From the NCBI GenBank assembly GCA_002167945.1, contig NHDB01000035.1:4461-11142 (forward strand): a stretch of 6,682 bases of DNA, in the 5' to 3' direction. Origin of the DNA: Flavobacteriaceae bacterium TMED48. GTDB lineage: Bacteria > Bacteroidota > Bacteroidia > Flavobacteriales > Flavobacteriaceae. The position numbers were made by a program, and so were the translations under genes. The notes beneath the pieces were generated by a model. It was not told the origin of the DNA and did not search any database. It saw only the letters and a list, made by a program, of their open reading frames with translations. Of the stretch, positions 1-6,301 are shown piece by piece; the stretch's first letter is position 1, and the number at the start of each line of letters is the position of its first letter.

Positions 1-1304
1 CAAAGTACATTCCTTATAAAGTAAAGGATGTCTCCCAAGCAGCTTGGGGAAGAAAAGAGATTAACTTGGCAGAAAAAGAAATGCCTGGTTTGATGGCTTT
101 AAGGGAAGAATATGGCCCCTCACAGCCTCTAAAAGGTGCTCGAATTGCAGGCTGCTTACACATGACGATTCAGACTGCAGTATTGATAGAAACTTTAGTT
201 GCCCTGGGTGCAGAAGTGACTTGGAGCTCTTGTAATATCTTTTCAACTCAAGATCACGCTGCTGCTGCAATTGCTGAGGCAGGTATCCCTGTATATGCAT
301 GGAAGGGAATGAATGAAGAAGAATTTGATTGGTGTATTGAGCAAACCCTCTTTTTTGGGAAAGATCGCCAACCTTTGAACATGATTTTAGATGATGGGGG
401 AGATTTAACTAATATGGTATTGGATCAGTTTCCCGAATTAGTCAACGAAATTCGAGGTTTATCTGAAGAAACAACTACTGGGGTTCATCGTTTATACGAG
501 CGTATGAAAAACGCAACCTTGCCTCTCCCTGCAATCAACGTGAATGATTCGGTTACTAAATCCAAGTTTGACAACAAATACGGTTGTAAAGAAAGTGCTG
601 TAGATGCAATTCGAAGAGCGACTGACGTCATGCTTGCTGGAAAGCGTGTTGTGGTTTGTGGATACGGAGATGTAGGCAAAGGAACTGCTGCATCATTCAG
701 TGGTGCTGGTGCCATTGTTACTGTTACAGAAATTGATCCAATTTGCGCCCTTCAGGCTGCAATGGACGGTTATGAGGTCAAAAAACTCTCTACTGTAATT
801 GCTAACGCAGATATCGTTTGTACTGCTACTGGAAACAAAGACATTCTGAAAAAAGAGTACTTCTTGAATATGAAAGATAAAGCCATAGTCTGTAACATTG
901 GACATTTCGATAATGAAATTGATATGGCTTGGTTGAATAAAAATTACGGCCATACAAAATCTGAAATCAAACCACAGGTAGATTTATACACTCTTGAAGA
1001 AGGGAAACAAATTATTGTTCTAGCAGAAGGGCGTTTGGTCAATCTAGGATGCGCTACGGGACATCCAAGCTTTGTAATGAGTAATTCCTTTACCAATCAA
1101 ACCCTTGCACAAATAGAATTGTGGTTGCATAACGATAAGTATGAAAACAAGGTATACATGCTTCCCAAGCATCTGGATGAAAAAGTGGCAGCCTTGCATC
1201 TACAACACCTTAGCGTAGAACTTGAAACCCTTTCTGAAGAACAGGCTGATTATATTGGTGTGACTGTTAAAGGTCCTTACAAGCCTGATTACTATCGCTA
1301 TTAA
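1..1304 (+). CDS. ahcY: Adenosylhomocysteinase (S-adenosyl-L-homocysteine hydrolase), 5' end cut by window
   Basis: This cytosolic NAD-dependent enzyme splits S-adenosylhomocysteine reversibly into adenosine and homocysteine, and so relieves product inhibition of methyltransferases in the activated methyl cycle. The frame is open from base 3 and gives 433 visible residues; bacterial members are about 430-440, so only a few N-terminal codons are missing. A TTG at 66 is not the start, because the residues before it ([20 protein letters not shown]) are typical family sequence. Visible landmarks (numbered from base 3) are the substrate-domain signature [14 protein letters not shown] at 76-89, ETTTGVH at 156-162, the catalytic Lys and Asp in VTKSKFDN near 186-190, the NAD-binding GYGDVGKG at 220-227, and [11 protein letters not shown]. 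The family C-terminus KPDYYRY, which reaches into the partner subunit's NAD site, is intact. The stop is TAA, followed at once by a terminator. The gene is intact as far as visible and appears monocistronic at its 3' end. Confidence 0.97.
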   Translation, partial: KYIPYKVKDVSQAAWGRKEINLAEKEMPGLMALREEYGPSQPLKGARIAGCLHMTIQTAVLIETLVALGAEVTWSSCNIFSTQDHAAAAIAEAGIPVYAWKGMNEEEFDWCIEQTLFFGKDRQPLNMILDDGGDLTNMVLDQFPELVNEIRGLSEETTTGVHRLYERMKNATLPLPAINVNDSVTKSKFDNKYGCKESAVDAIRRATDVMLAGKRVVVCGYGDVGKGTAASFSGAGAIVTVTEIDPICALQAAMDGYEVKKLSTVIANADIVCTATGNKDILKKEYFLNMKDKAIVCNIGHFDNEIDMAWLNKNYGHTKSEIKPQVDLYTLEEGKQIIVLAEGRLVNLGCATGHPSFVMSNSFTNQTLAQIELWLHNDKYENKVYMLPKHLDEKVAALHLQHLSVELETLSEEQADYIGVTVKGPYKPDYYRY

Positions 1305-1332
1305 AAGATTTAAATAACATATTGATCATAAA

Positions 1333-1356
1333 AAAACCCGCTCTTGAGCGGGTTTT
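1333..1356. terminator. Bidirectional rho-independent terminator between ahcY and rpmA
   Basis: A GC-rich stem CCCGCT (1337-1342) pairs with AGCGGG (1347-1352) around the loop CTTG. The stem is extended by A residues on the left and TTTT on the right. On the plus strand the hairpin is followed by a T-rich run, which suits ahcY; on the minus strand it is followed by six T residues, which suits rpmA. It sits 28 bases after the ahcY stop and 24 bases after the rpmA stop, so one hairpin can serve both convergent genes. Confidence 0.92.
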
Positions 1357-1380
1357 ATATTTTAATAGAGGAATTGTTGT

Positions 1381-1641
1381 TTAAGCCTCGAAAGGCACTA
1401 CAGAAACAAAAGACTTGTTATCTCGCTTCTTTGTAAACTTAACAATACCGTCAACCTTAGCGTGTAAGGTATGATCTTTACCTAGGTAAACATTCTCTCC
1501 TGGATTATGAGCTGTACCACGCTGACGGATGATAATATTTCCCGCACGCGCAGCTTGACCACCAAAAATTTTAACGCCTAAGCGTTTCGATTCTGATTCT
1601 CTACCGTTTTTCGAACTTCCTACTCCTTTTTTATGTGCCAT
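1381..1641 (-). CDS. rpmA: 50S ribosomal protein L27
   Basis: L27 is a small basic protein of the large ribosomal subunit whose N-terminal tail reaches toward the peptidyl-transferase centre and helps place tRNA. The 86-residue product has the usual family length and sequence: it starts [16 protein letters not shown], continues with [12 protein letters not shown] and [11 protein letters not shown], and has the conserved glycine/histidine segment around [14 protein letters not shown]. There is no extra N-terminal peptide of the kind that is cleaved off in Firmicutes. It lies 20 bases downstream of rplU on the same strand, the standard rplU-rpmA order, and no promoter is visible in that gap, so it is probably co-transcribed with rplU. 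No Shine-Dalgarno site is seen; the upstream bases are A/T-rich, as is common in Bacteroidota. Confidence 0.98.
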   Translation of the reverse strand: MAHKKGVGSSKNGRESESKRLGVKIFGGQAARAGNIIIRQRGTAHNPGENVYLGKDHTLHAKVDGIVKFTKKRDNKSFVSVVPFEA

Positions 1642-1661
1642 GATACTATGGTTTTAAATAA

Positions 1662-2219
1662 TTATTTTGAAAGTGCTGCGATTAAATCTGCTTTTTTCAT
1701 TGAAGAAATTCCTTCAATACCTTTCTTTTTTGCTTCTTCCTTAAGCTGTGCTACGGTTAACTTACTGTAATCTGTAGCCTCTGCTTTATTTGGAGTTGCT
1801 TTTTTTGCAGCTGGCTTAGCCGCTACTTTTTTAGCGGTAGCTTTCTTTTCTGTCTTGGCTGGAGCTGATTTTTCAGCTTTTGTAGGTGTTGTCTTAGCTT
1901 TGGCTCCACTAGCTTGAATTTTTTCAATTACCAATTCAGTTAATGCCTGGCGATGACCGTTTTTAACACGGTATCCTTTTCGTCTTTTTTTCTTAAAAAC
2001 GATGACTTTGTCACCTTTTAGATGACTGACCACTTTTGCTTCAACTGAAGCTCCAGTGATAGCCGGGGCGCCAAGGGTCACTTTTTTACCATCATCTAAC
2101 AAATAAACTTTATCGAAAGAAACTTTATCTCCTTCTTTATCTGCCAAACGATGTACAAAAAGCTTTTGGTCTTGCACAACTTTAAATTGCTGCCCTGCTA
2201 TTTCTACTATTGCGTACAT
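1662..2219 (-). CDS. rplU: 50S ribosomal protein L21 with Lys/Ala-rich tail and Rho-N/SAP-like C-terminal domain
   Basis: L21 binds 23S rRNA in the large subunit. Residues 1-103 form a complete ordinary L21: it opens [14 protein letters not shown] and carries the family signature around residues 76-93 (KKKRRKGYR followed by NGHRQ). The usual family length is about 100-105, but this product has 185 residues. Residues 104-149 are a low-complexity, lysine/alanine/proline/threonine-rich linker that resembles histone H1 tails (for example [15 protein letters not shown]). Residues 150-185 ([20 protein letters not shown], then a second helix ending DLIAALSK) look like the short helix-turn-helix fold of the Rho N-terminal or SAP nucleic-acid-binding domain. 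Tailed L21 proteins are known in Bacteroidota; the Rho-N-like end is my reading of the pattern and was not checked with a profile. The gene has its own promoter just upstream and leads the rplU-rpmA unit. Confidence 0.96.
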   Translation of the reverse strand: MYAIVEIAGQQFKVVQDQKLFVHRLADKEGDKVSFDKVYLLDDGKKVTLGAPAITGASVEAKVVSHLKGDKVIVFKKKRRKGYRVKNGHRQALTELVIEKIQASGAKAKTTPTKAEKSAPAKTEKKATAKKVAAKPAAKKATPNKAEATDYSKLTVAQLKEEAKKKGIEGISSMKKADLIAALSK

Positions 2220-2241
2220 TTTAGATTGTTTTTATGGACGG

Positions 2242-2271
2242 CAAATATAGCGAATTTTAAAACAAAACAAA
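2242..2271 (-). promoter_or_regulatory. Bacteroidota-type promoter for rplU-rpmA
   Basis: Read on the minus strand, TTTG (2268-2271) is followed after 18 bases by TATATTTG (2242-2249). This matches the Bacteroidota consensus of TTG/TTTG near -33 and TAnnTTTG near -7. Transcription would begin a few bases further on, which leaves a leader of roughly 15-20 bases before the rplU ATG at 2219. It is the only full match to TAnnTTTG I found in front of a gene in the window. Confidence 0.8.
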
Positions 2272-2282
2272 CTTTTTCCTCT

Positions 2283-2657
2283 TTATTCGTTGCCTAAAGA
2301 ATACTTTCCAGGACCCGTAAAATAAAGCGTCAAAAATGCAATCAGGTAAACAAAAGCTTTTTCTTTTCTTGTAAATGGATCACCATCGTGTGCAATGGTA
2401 AAGGCAACCAACATGGTCAATGTTGGAAAAATTGTAGCTAAGCGTGTTTTCCATCCTAGGATAATTAAAATCGGAGCTATGAATTCCCCAATGGCTGCCA
2501 AAATTAATGAAAAGGTGGGTCCAATTCCAATTGGATCGCCAAATTCAAAATTTCCTTGAATAACCTTTAGAAATTTTCCATAGCCGTGGGTCATAATTCC
2601 TACCGAGAAACCTACACGCATTAAAAGAAGACCGAAGTCTATTGAAGCTTTTTTCAT
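2283..2657 (-). CDS. DoxX family inner-membrane protein
   Basis: The 124-residue product is a small, strongly hydrophobic protein with four predicted membrane segments at roughly residues 6-23, 48-67, 72-90 and 100-115. It matches the DoxX family: an early arginine in the first helix (LLLMRVGFSVG), HGYGKF after it, a glycine/glutamate in the second helix (AAIGEFIAPILIILG), and the C-terminal GPGKYSLGNE, which resembles the common GPGKYSLD ending. DoxX proteins are linked in some bacteria to quinone-dependent redox or stress functions, but the biochemical role of most members is unknown, so no specific function is given. It starts 19 bases after rfbB on the same strand with no promoter in the gap, so it may be the last gene of the rhamnose transcript. 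No terminator is seen after it, so read-through into rplU is possible. Confidence 0.85.
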   Translation of the reverse strand: MKKASIDFGLLLMRVGFSVGIMTHGYGKFLKVIQGNFEFGDPIGIGPTFSLILAAIGEFIAPILIILGWKTRLATIFPTLTMLVAFTIAHDGDPFTRKEKAFVYLIAFLTLYFTGPGKYSLGNE

Positions 2658-2676
2658 AATTATAAGGTTTTTATTT

Positions 2677-3663
2677 TCATATATAAAATTCTATGGTTTT
2701 CTTAATCCCTTCCTCAAAAGTAGTGGAAGATTTCCACCCCAATTTACTTTCGATTTTAGCAGTATCTATAGCATATCGATAATCATGCCCTAAACGGTCA
2801 GTAACAAATTCAATCAGGGACAAAGAATCCCCCTTAGGTCGATTCAGTTTTTCATCTACCAGATCGATAAGAAAATGAACTAATTCAATATTCTTTTGTT
2901 CATTATTCCCGCCTATGGCATAAGTTTCACCCAAACTCCCTTGATGTAAAATTAAATCAATCGCTTTGGCATGGTCTTCAACATACAGCCAATCCCTAAT
3001 ATTCTCACCTTTTCCATAGACGGGTAAAGACTTTTGCGCAATAATGTTTTTTATCATCAAAGGAATTAGTTTTTCAGGGTGCTGCCCAGGACCATAATTA
3101 TTTGAGCAGTTAGATAATACTACTGGTAATCCGTAAGTGTGAAAATACGCTCGAACCAAATGATCTGAAGCTGCTTTAGAGGCAGAGTACGGAGATCTTG
3201 GGTCATAAGCAGTAGATTCTGTAAAATAGTCATCTGAACCAAGGCTTCCAAAAACCTCATCGGTTGAAATATGGTAAAAACGTTGTTTCTTCGCATTATT
3301 TCCCCAATGCTGTCGGGCAGCTTCTAATAAATTCAGCGTTCCTTGAATATTGGTTCTAGCAAATGCAAAAGGATTTTTAATGGAATTATCCACATGAGAT
3401 TCTGCTGCCAAATGGATAACGGCATCAAAATCGTATTGTTTAAAGAGTAATTTTAATCGGTCAAAATTATTGATGTCCTCTTGGACAAAATTGTAATTCG
3501 ACTGGCCTTTACAATCGTTTAATAAGGCTAAATTAGAAGCATAAGTCAGAGCGTCTAAATTGATAATTTGTGTATCTGGACAATTAGTGACCATTCTTCG
3601 TGCTACATGCGAGCCAATAAATCCAGCACCCCCAGTAATTAAAATTGATTTAAACTTATTCAT
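2677..3663 (-). CDS. rfbB: dTDP-glucose 4,6-dehydratase
   Basis: RfbB (RmlB) is the second enzyme of dTDP-L-rhamnose synthesis: it uses bound NAD to turn dTDP-glucose into dTDP-4-keto-6-deoxyglucose. It is an extended short-chain dehydrogenase of 328 residues. Visible features are the Rossmann motif GGAGFIGSH at 11-19, LAAESHVDNSI at 85-95, the catalytic Thr-Asp-Glu in STDEVFG at 133-139, the YxxxK pair Tyr159/Lys163 in YSASK, SNNYGPGQHPEKLIP from 187, and RDWLYVEDH at 223-231. The Asp-Glu pair distinguishes true dehydratases from the related epimerases. The protein ends at TIEFYI, whereas most homologues carry roughly 15-25 more residues after this point (typically beginning WYL and including a tryptophan), so the C-terminus is short. 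The ATG overlaps the rfbD stop by 8 bases (ATGAATAA). Confidence 0.96.
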   Translation of the reverse strand: MNKFKSILITGGAGFIGSHVARRMVTNCPDTQIINLDALTYASNLALLNDCKGQSNYNFVQEDINNFDRLKLLFKQYDFDAVIHLAAESHVDNSIKNPFAFARTNIQGTLNLLEAARQHWGNNAKKQRFYHISTDEVFGSLGSDDYFTESTAYDPRSPYSASKAASDHLVRAYFHTYGLPVVLSNCSNNYGPGQHPEKLIPLMIKNIIAQKSLPVYGKGENIRDWLYVEDHAKAIDLILHQGSLGETYAIGGNNEQKNIELVHFLIDLVDEKLNRPKGDSLSLIEFVTDRLGHDYRYAIDTAKIESKLGWKSSTTFEEGIKKTIEFYI

Positions 3664-4522
3664 TCTCTCGAATCCTTTTTATACATTCTTCTAAAGCTGA
3701 TTCCCACGGTCGAATATTCAAAGATAAGGTGTTTTCAATACGCTGGGTATTCAACGCTGAATTGGGTGGACGTTTTGCCGCAGTAGGATAAGCTAAACTT
3801 GAAATCGGTTCTACTTTACAATTTGAGCCAATCAGCTGCGTTATTTTTCGTGCAAAATCAAACCAAGTTGTCTGAGGTCCTTGAGCAAAATGATAGGTTT
3901 TGTTTTTAAATAAATCTGGATGCTTAAGGCAAGATAACACTGCTCTTGCTAGATCAATCCCATTAGTTGGTTTTCCGAATTGGTTATCAACCACTTTTAA
4001 AACTGTCTTGGATTGACACGTTTTAATTATAGTTTTGACAAAGTTTTTACCAAAAGGGCTGTATAGCCAAGAAACGCGAAAGTTAACACTTGGACAGTTC
4101 GCCTTTTCTAAAAAAACTTCTCCTTCCCTTTTACTTTGTCCGTAATTGCTTAATGGGGTCGCTTGATCATCCTCTAAATACTCCCCTTTTTTAGTTCCGT
4201 CAAATACAAAATCTGTTGAAAAGTGAATCAGTTTTAGGCTTTTGGCATCTGCAAATTTAATTAGGGTTCGAACCCCATCGCTATTTATTTTACGAGCTGC
4301 ATCGGTATCTGTTTCAGCTTGATCTACCTGAGTATATGCCGCACAATTAATGATTCCTTCAAAAGGATGCTTCTTAAAATAATTTGAGAGTGTTTGTACT
4401 TGGGTGATATCAACTTCAGATTGCGGTGCAAATAAGAGTTGATACTGAGGAAATTCAGATTGAATTGAATGAAAACACTGTCCCAACTGGCCTTTTGAGC
4501 CCGTAACCAAATAACTAGGCAT
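3656..4522 (-). CDS. rfbD: dTDP-4-dehydrorhamnose reductase
   Basis: RfbD (RmlD) performs the last step of the pathway, the NAD(P)H-dependent reduction of dTDP-4-keto-L-rhamnose to dTDP-L-rhamnose. With the ATG at 4522 the product has 288 residues, the usual family size. It shows the nucleotide-binding GSKGQLG at 8-14, NCAAYTQVDQAE at 59-70, the catalytic Thr in STDFVFDG at 102-109, Tyr127 and Lys131 in YGQSK, RVSWLY at 149-154, and the C-terminal KRPPNSALNT at 250-259, a family hallmark. A longer frame reaches back to 4558 but would add twelve residues unlike the family and overlap rfbC by 44 bases. The chosen start puts the first beta strand at the N-terminus and gives an 8-base overlap with the rfbC stop (ATGCCTAG), the same length as the rfbD/rfbB overlap. 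Confidence 0.95.
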   Translation of the reverse strand: MPSYLVTGSKGQLGQCFHSIQSEFPQYQLLFAPQSEVDITQVQTLSNYFKKHPFEGIINCAAYTQVDQAETDTDAARKINSDGVRTLIKFADAKSLKLIHFSTDFVFDGTKKGEYLEDDQATPLSNYGQSKREGEVFLEKANCPSVNFRVSWLYSPFGKNFVKTIIKTCQSKTVLKVVDNQFGKPTNGIDLARAVLSCLKHPDLFKNKTYHFAQGPQTTWFDFARKITQLIGSNCKVEPISSLAYPTAAKRPPNSALNTQRIENTLSLNIRPWESALEECIKRIRENE

Positions 4523-5087
4523 ACAAGTCTTGCTTATAATCAAAGAGGTTTGCCTCACTCAGTCTAGGGTGCTTTTGGTCTTTTTCAGACCGTATCCATT
4601 CGGATTTTGGGAGTTTCCAATCGATTCCTAAATCAGGCGAATCCGGAGCGATACTAACTTCACTATCAGGCTGGTAGTAATTGTCCACCTTATACATAAA
4701 AATGGAATCTTCACTTAAGGTAATATAGCCGTGAGCAAAGCCACGTGGAACAAAAAGTTGTAACTGATTTTCAGCACTCAATTCTTGAATGAAATGCCTG
4801 CCAAAAGTGGGGGAACCTTTACGAATATCTACTACAACGTCTATAACTGTTCCACGAAGAACACTTACCAACTTGGACTGGCTAAAAGGGGGTAGTTGAT
4901 AATGTAAACCCCTTAAGACACCTTTTTTTGATGTGGTATAGTTGTCTTGGCAAAACTCTATTTTTCTGCCTATTAGTTTTGCAAAAGCCTTTTGTTTATA
5001 AACTTCCATAAAACTGCCACGTGTGTCCTTGTGTAACTCAGGCTTTAAAAGGAAAACTTCTTTAAAAAGAGTAGGAATTGCTGTCAT
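4515..5087 (-). CDS. rfbC: dTDP-4-dehydrorhamnose 3,5-epimerase
   Basis: RfbC (RmlC) is a cofactor-free cupin enzyme that epimerises C3 and C5 of dTDP-4-keto-6-deoxyglucose to give dTDP-4-keto-L-rhamnose. The 190-residue product has the normal length and covers the whole family: DTRGSF at 21-26, QDNYTTSKKGVLRGLHYQ at 47-64, DVVVDIRKGSPTFG at 83-96, FVPRGFAHGY at 112-121 and the NYY segment at 136-138. By alignment from memory with the Salmonella enzyme, the catalytic dyad is His62 (in GLHYQ) and Asp170 (in SEKD), and Tyr138 is the general acid; all three are present, so it should be active. The ATG lies 177 bases after the rfbA stop with no Shine-Dalgarno site and no recognisable promoter in between. 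Its stop overlaps the rfbD start. Confidence 0.96.
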   Translation of the reverse strand: MTAIPTLFKEVFLLKPELHKDTRGSFMEVYKQKAFAKLIGRKIEFCQDNYTTSKKGVLRGLHYQLPPFSQSKLVSVLRGTVIDVVVDIRKGSPTFGRHFIQELSAENQLQLFVPRGFAHGYITLSEDSIFMYKVDNYYQPDSEVSIAPDSPDLGIDWKLPKSEWIRSEKDQKHPRLSEANLFDYKQDLYA

Positions 5088-5264
5088 CTAATAGGGTTCA
5101 GTTGCTCTTTGTTTTTAAGTGATTATTGAAGTAAAATTAATTAAATTTTTACAGCTCTAAGCTTTTTCACTCCTCTAGATCCCCTCATAATAGAAGGAGC
5201 TTATTTTACCCTCCCCTCTAATAAGAGAGAATGGTTTTACGAAGTTAAATCAAGGGGTGTGTTA
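5088..5264. other. Intergenic gap inside the rhamnose operon, carrying decayed repeats
   Basis: This 177-base spacer between rfbA and rfbC is the only long gap among genes that otherwise overlap or nearly touch. It contains no open frame of note and no match to the Bacteroidota promoter. It holds two related imperfect units (see the repeat entry), an AT-rich imperfect inverted repeat at 5131-5152 (GTAAAATT facing AATTTTTAC), and AAGGGGTGTGTTA next to the rfbA stop. The most likely reading is a relic of a dispersed intergenic repeat; a weak internal promoter or processing site for rfbC cannot be excluded. Confidence 0.5.
5160..5238. repeat. Two degenerate tandem copies of a short intergenic repeat
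   Basis: Unit 1 runs from AGCTTTTT at 5160 through CCCCTC (5181-5186), ATAATAGA and AGGAG to about 5199. Unit 2 begins AGCTTATTTTACC at 5198 and continues through CCCCTC (5213-5218), TAATAAGAGAGA and ATGG to about 5238. Both share the order AGCTT, T-rich stretch, CCCCTC, TAATA-like, purine-rich. Unit 1 has extra bases between its T-rich stretch and CCCCTC, and its outer CTCCT (5170-5174) and AGGAG (5195-5199) could form a weak hairpin. Similar CCCCTC/GAGGGG-bearing strings are familiar from flavobacterial intergenic DNA, but that link is from memory and the copies here are poor. Confidence 0.4.
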
Positions 5265-6137
5265 TTAAGAATAACGAGCTAAAAGATAATCACCATAAGA
5301 CGTGCCCTGAAGGGGCTGCACTTGCTCAACAAGTTGGTCTTTGGTAATATACCCCTTTTGAAAGGCGACTTCTTCCAAACAACCAATCTTCAAACCTTGA
5401 CGATTTTCAATAGTTTCGATAAACTGACTGGCTTCTAATAATGATTCATGTGTCCCAGTATCCAACCATGCAAAGCCTTGTCCTAGGGTTTCAACTTGTA
5501 ACTTTTGACTCAAAAGAAAATATTGATTTACGGCTGTAATTTCTAATTCGCCTCGTTTAGAGGGGGTAATGGTTTTAGCAACCTCAACCACCTTGTTAGG
5601 ATAAAAGTAAAGACCTACTACAGCTTGATTACTTTTGGGATTTTCAGGTTTTTCCTCTATCGAAAGTGCTACCCCTTTATCATCAAATTCAATCACACCG
5701 TAACGTTGAGGGTCCTTAACAGTATAACCAAAAATAGTGGCTTTTGCACCTAGTTTAGTTCTCTCTACTACACCTTCTAATTGTTTTGAAAAATCGAGAC
5801 CGTAAAAGATATTGTCCCCTAAAATTAAACAGACAGGGTCTTCTCCTATAAATTCCTCTCCCAATAAGAAAGCAGCTGCCAATCCATTGGGCTTGTCCTG
5901 TGTTTTATACACAATTGTGATCCCCCACTGACTCCCATCGCCTAATAAGCGTTGGTATTGTTCTATATCTTGAGGTGTACTGATGAGTAACACTTCCCTT
6001 ATCCCTGCTAAGAGTAATACCGATAGTGGATAATACACCATAGGCTTATCATAAACAGGAAGTAACTGTTTAGATACTCCTAAAGTCACCGGAAAAAGTC
6101 GAGATCCTATCCCGCCAGCAAGGAGGAGAGCTTTCAC
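5265..6137 (-). CDS. rfbA: Glucose-1-phosphate thymidylyltransferase (GTG start)
   Basis: RfbA (RmlA) is the entry enzyme of dTDP-L-rhamnose synthesis: it joins glucose-1-phosphate and dTTP to give dTDP-glucose and pyrophosphate, and it is usually feedback-inhibited by dTDP-rhamnose. The 290-residue product has the family length. It shows the nucleotide-binding loop LAGGIGSRL at 6-14 (serine where threonine is common), SKQLLPVYDKP at 22-32, Gln80 at the position of the thymine-contacting glutamine, the metal-binding Asp108 in GDN and Asp226 in WLDTG, and EEKP at 161-164. Residue 88 is Ala where most homologues have Gln (GLAQAF); the effect is unclear. The start is GTG at 6135-6137: in-frame TGA and TAA lie just upstream, and MKALLLAGG matches the normal N-terminus. 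It is the first gene of the rhamnose cluster and is divergent from the integrase-like frame; I found no consensus promoter before it. Confidence 0.96.
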   Translation of the reverse strand: MKALLLAGGIGSRLFPVTLGVSKQLLPVYDKPMVYYPLSVLLLAGIREVLLISTPQDIEQYQRLLGDGSQWGITIVYKTQDKPNGLAAAFLLGEEFIGEDPVCLILGDNIFYGLDFSKQLEGVVERTKLGAKATIFGYTVKDPQRYGVIEFDDKGVALSIEEKPENPKSNQAVVGLYFYPNKVVEVAKTITPSKRGELEITAVNQYFLLSQKLQVETLGQGFAWLDTGTHESLLEASQFIETIENRQGLKIGCLEEVAFQKGYITKDQLVEQVQPLQGTSYGDYLLARYS

Positions 6138-6295
6138 GTTTTTATTCCAGTTTTAAATTCAAATCCTTCCCCAGCCCCTATAAATACTGGGTTTTTCTTG
6201 TTTTCTAACATAGAATAACGTATCTTATATAGTCTAAGGTTAGTAAAAATATGCCTTAGCAATTTATTAGAAAAAACGATAACATGATTTAACAT
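6138..6295. other. Divergent intergenic region between rfbA and the integrase-like gene
   Basis: This 158-base AT-rich region must hold the start signals for both rfbA (minus) and the plus-strand frame. No TAnnTTTG match is present on either strand. Visible structures are a short inverted repeat CTAAGG (6234-6239) facing CCTTAG (6254-6259) with a 14-base loop, and a weak hairpin CCCAG (6170-6174) facing CTGGG (6187-6191) followed by five T residues on the plus strand. The latter overlaps a tRNA-3'-end-like string at 6158-6180, described in the findings. None of these is strong enough to name as a regulatory site. Confidence 0.5.
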
Positions 6296-6301
6296 ATGTT
6301 A
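6290..6301. promoter_or_regulatory. 12-base palindrome over the integrase-like start codon
   Basis: TAACATATGTTA is a perfect palindrome whose centre is the ATG of the plus-strand frame (6296-6298). A further AACAT lies 10 bases upstream at 6281, and GATTT occurs on both flanks. It could be a binding site for a dimeric repressor that would block its own gene, but a palindrome this AT-rich can also arise by chance. Confidence 0.25.

Noticed and set aside
66..68. TTG as the start codon of ahcY
   Set aside because: The frame stays open to the left edge, and the 21 residues before this TTG match the conserved N-terminus of the family, so the true start is just outside the window.
61..953. Three minus-strand open frames of 76-86 codons opposite ahcY
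   Set aside because: They lie wholly inside the highly conserved ahcY frame, have no recognisable domains, and are shadows of that gene.
4523..4558. Longer rfbD reading frame starting at 4558
   Set aside because: It adds twelve residues with no family counterpart before the first Rossmann strand and overlaps rfbC by 44 bases; the ATG at 4522 fits family length and operon spacing.
5131..5152. AT-rich inverted repeat as a terminator after rfbA
   Set aside because: The stem has almost no G-C pairs, contains a bulge and has no T run after it on the minus strand, so it is unlikely to stop transcription.
5871..5882. Alanine instead of glutamine in the GLAQAF segment of RfbA, first suspected to remove the thymine-binding glutamine
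   Set aside because: Counting against the Salmonella enzyme places the thymine-contacting glutamine at Gln83 there, which corresponds to Gln80 here and is retained; the changed residue is a different, more variable position.
6138..6200. A complete tRNA gene
   Set aside because: Only a 3'-end-like string is present; there is no D arm, anticodon arm or paired T stem, and rfbA coding sequence begins immediately to the left.
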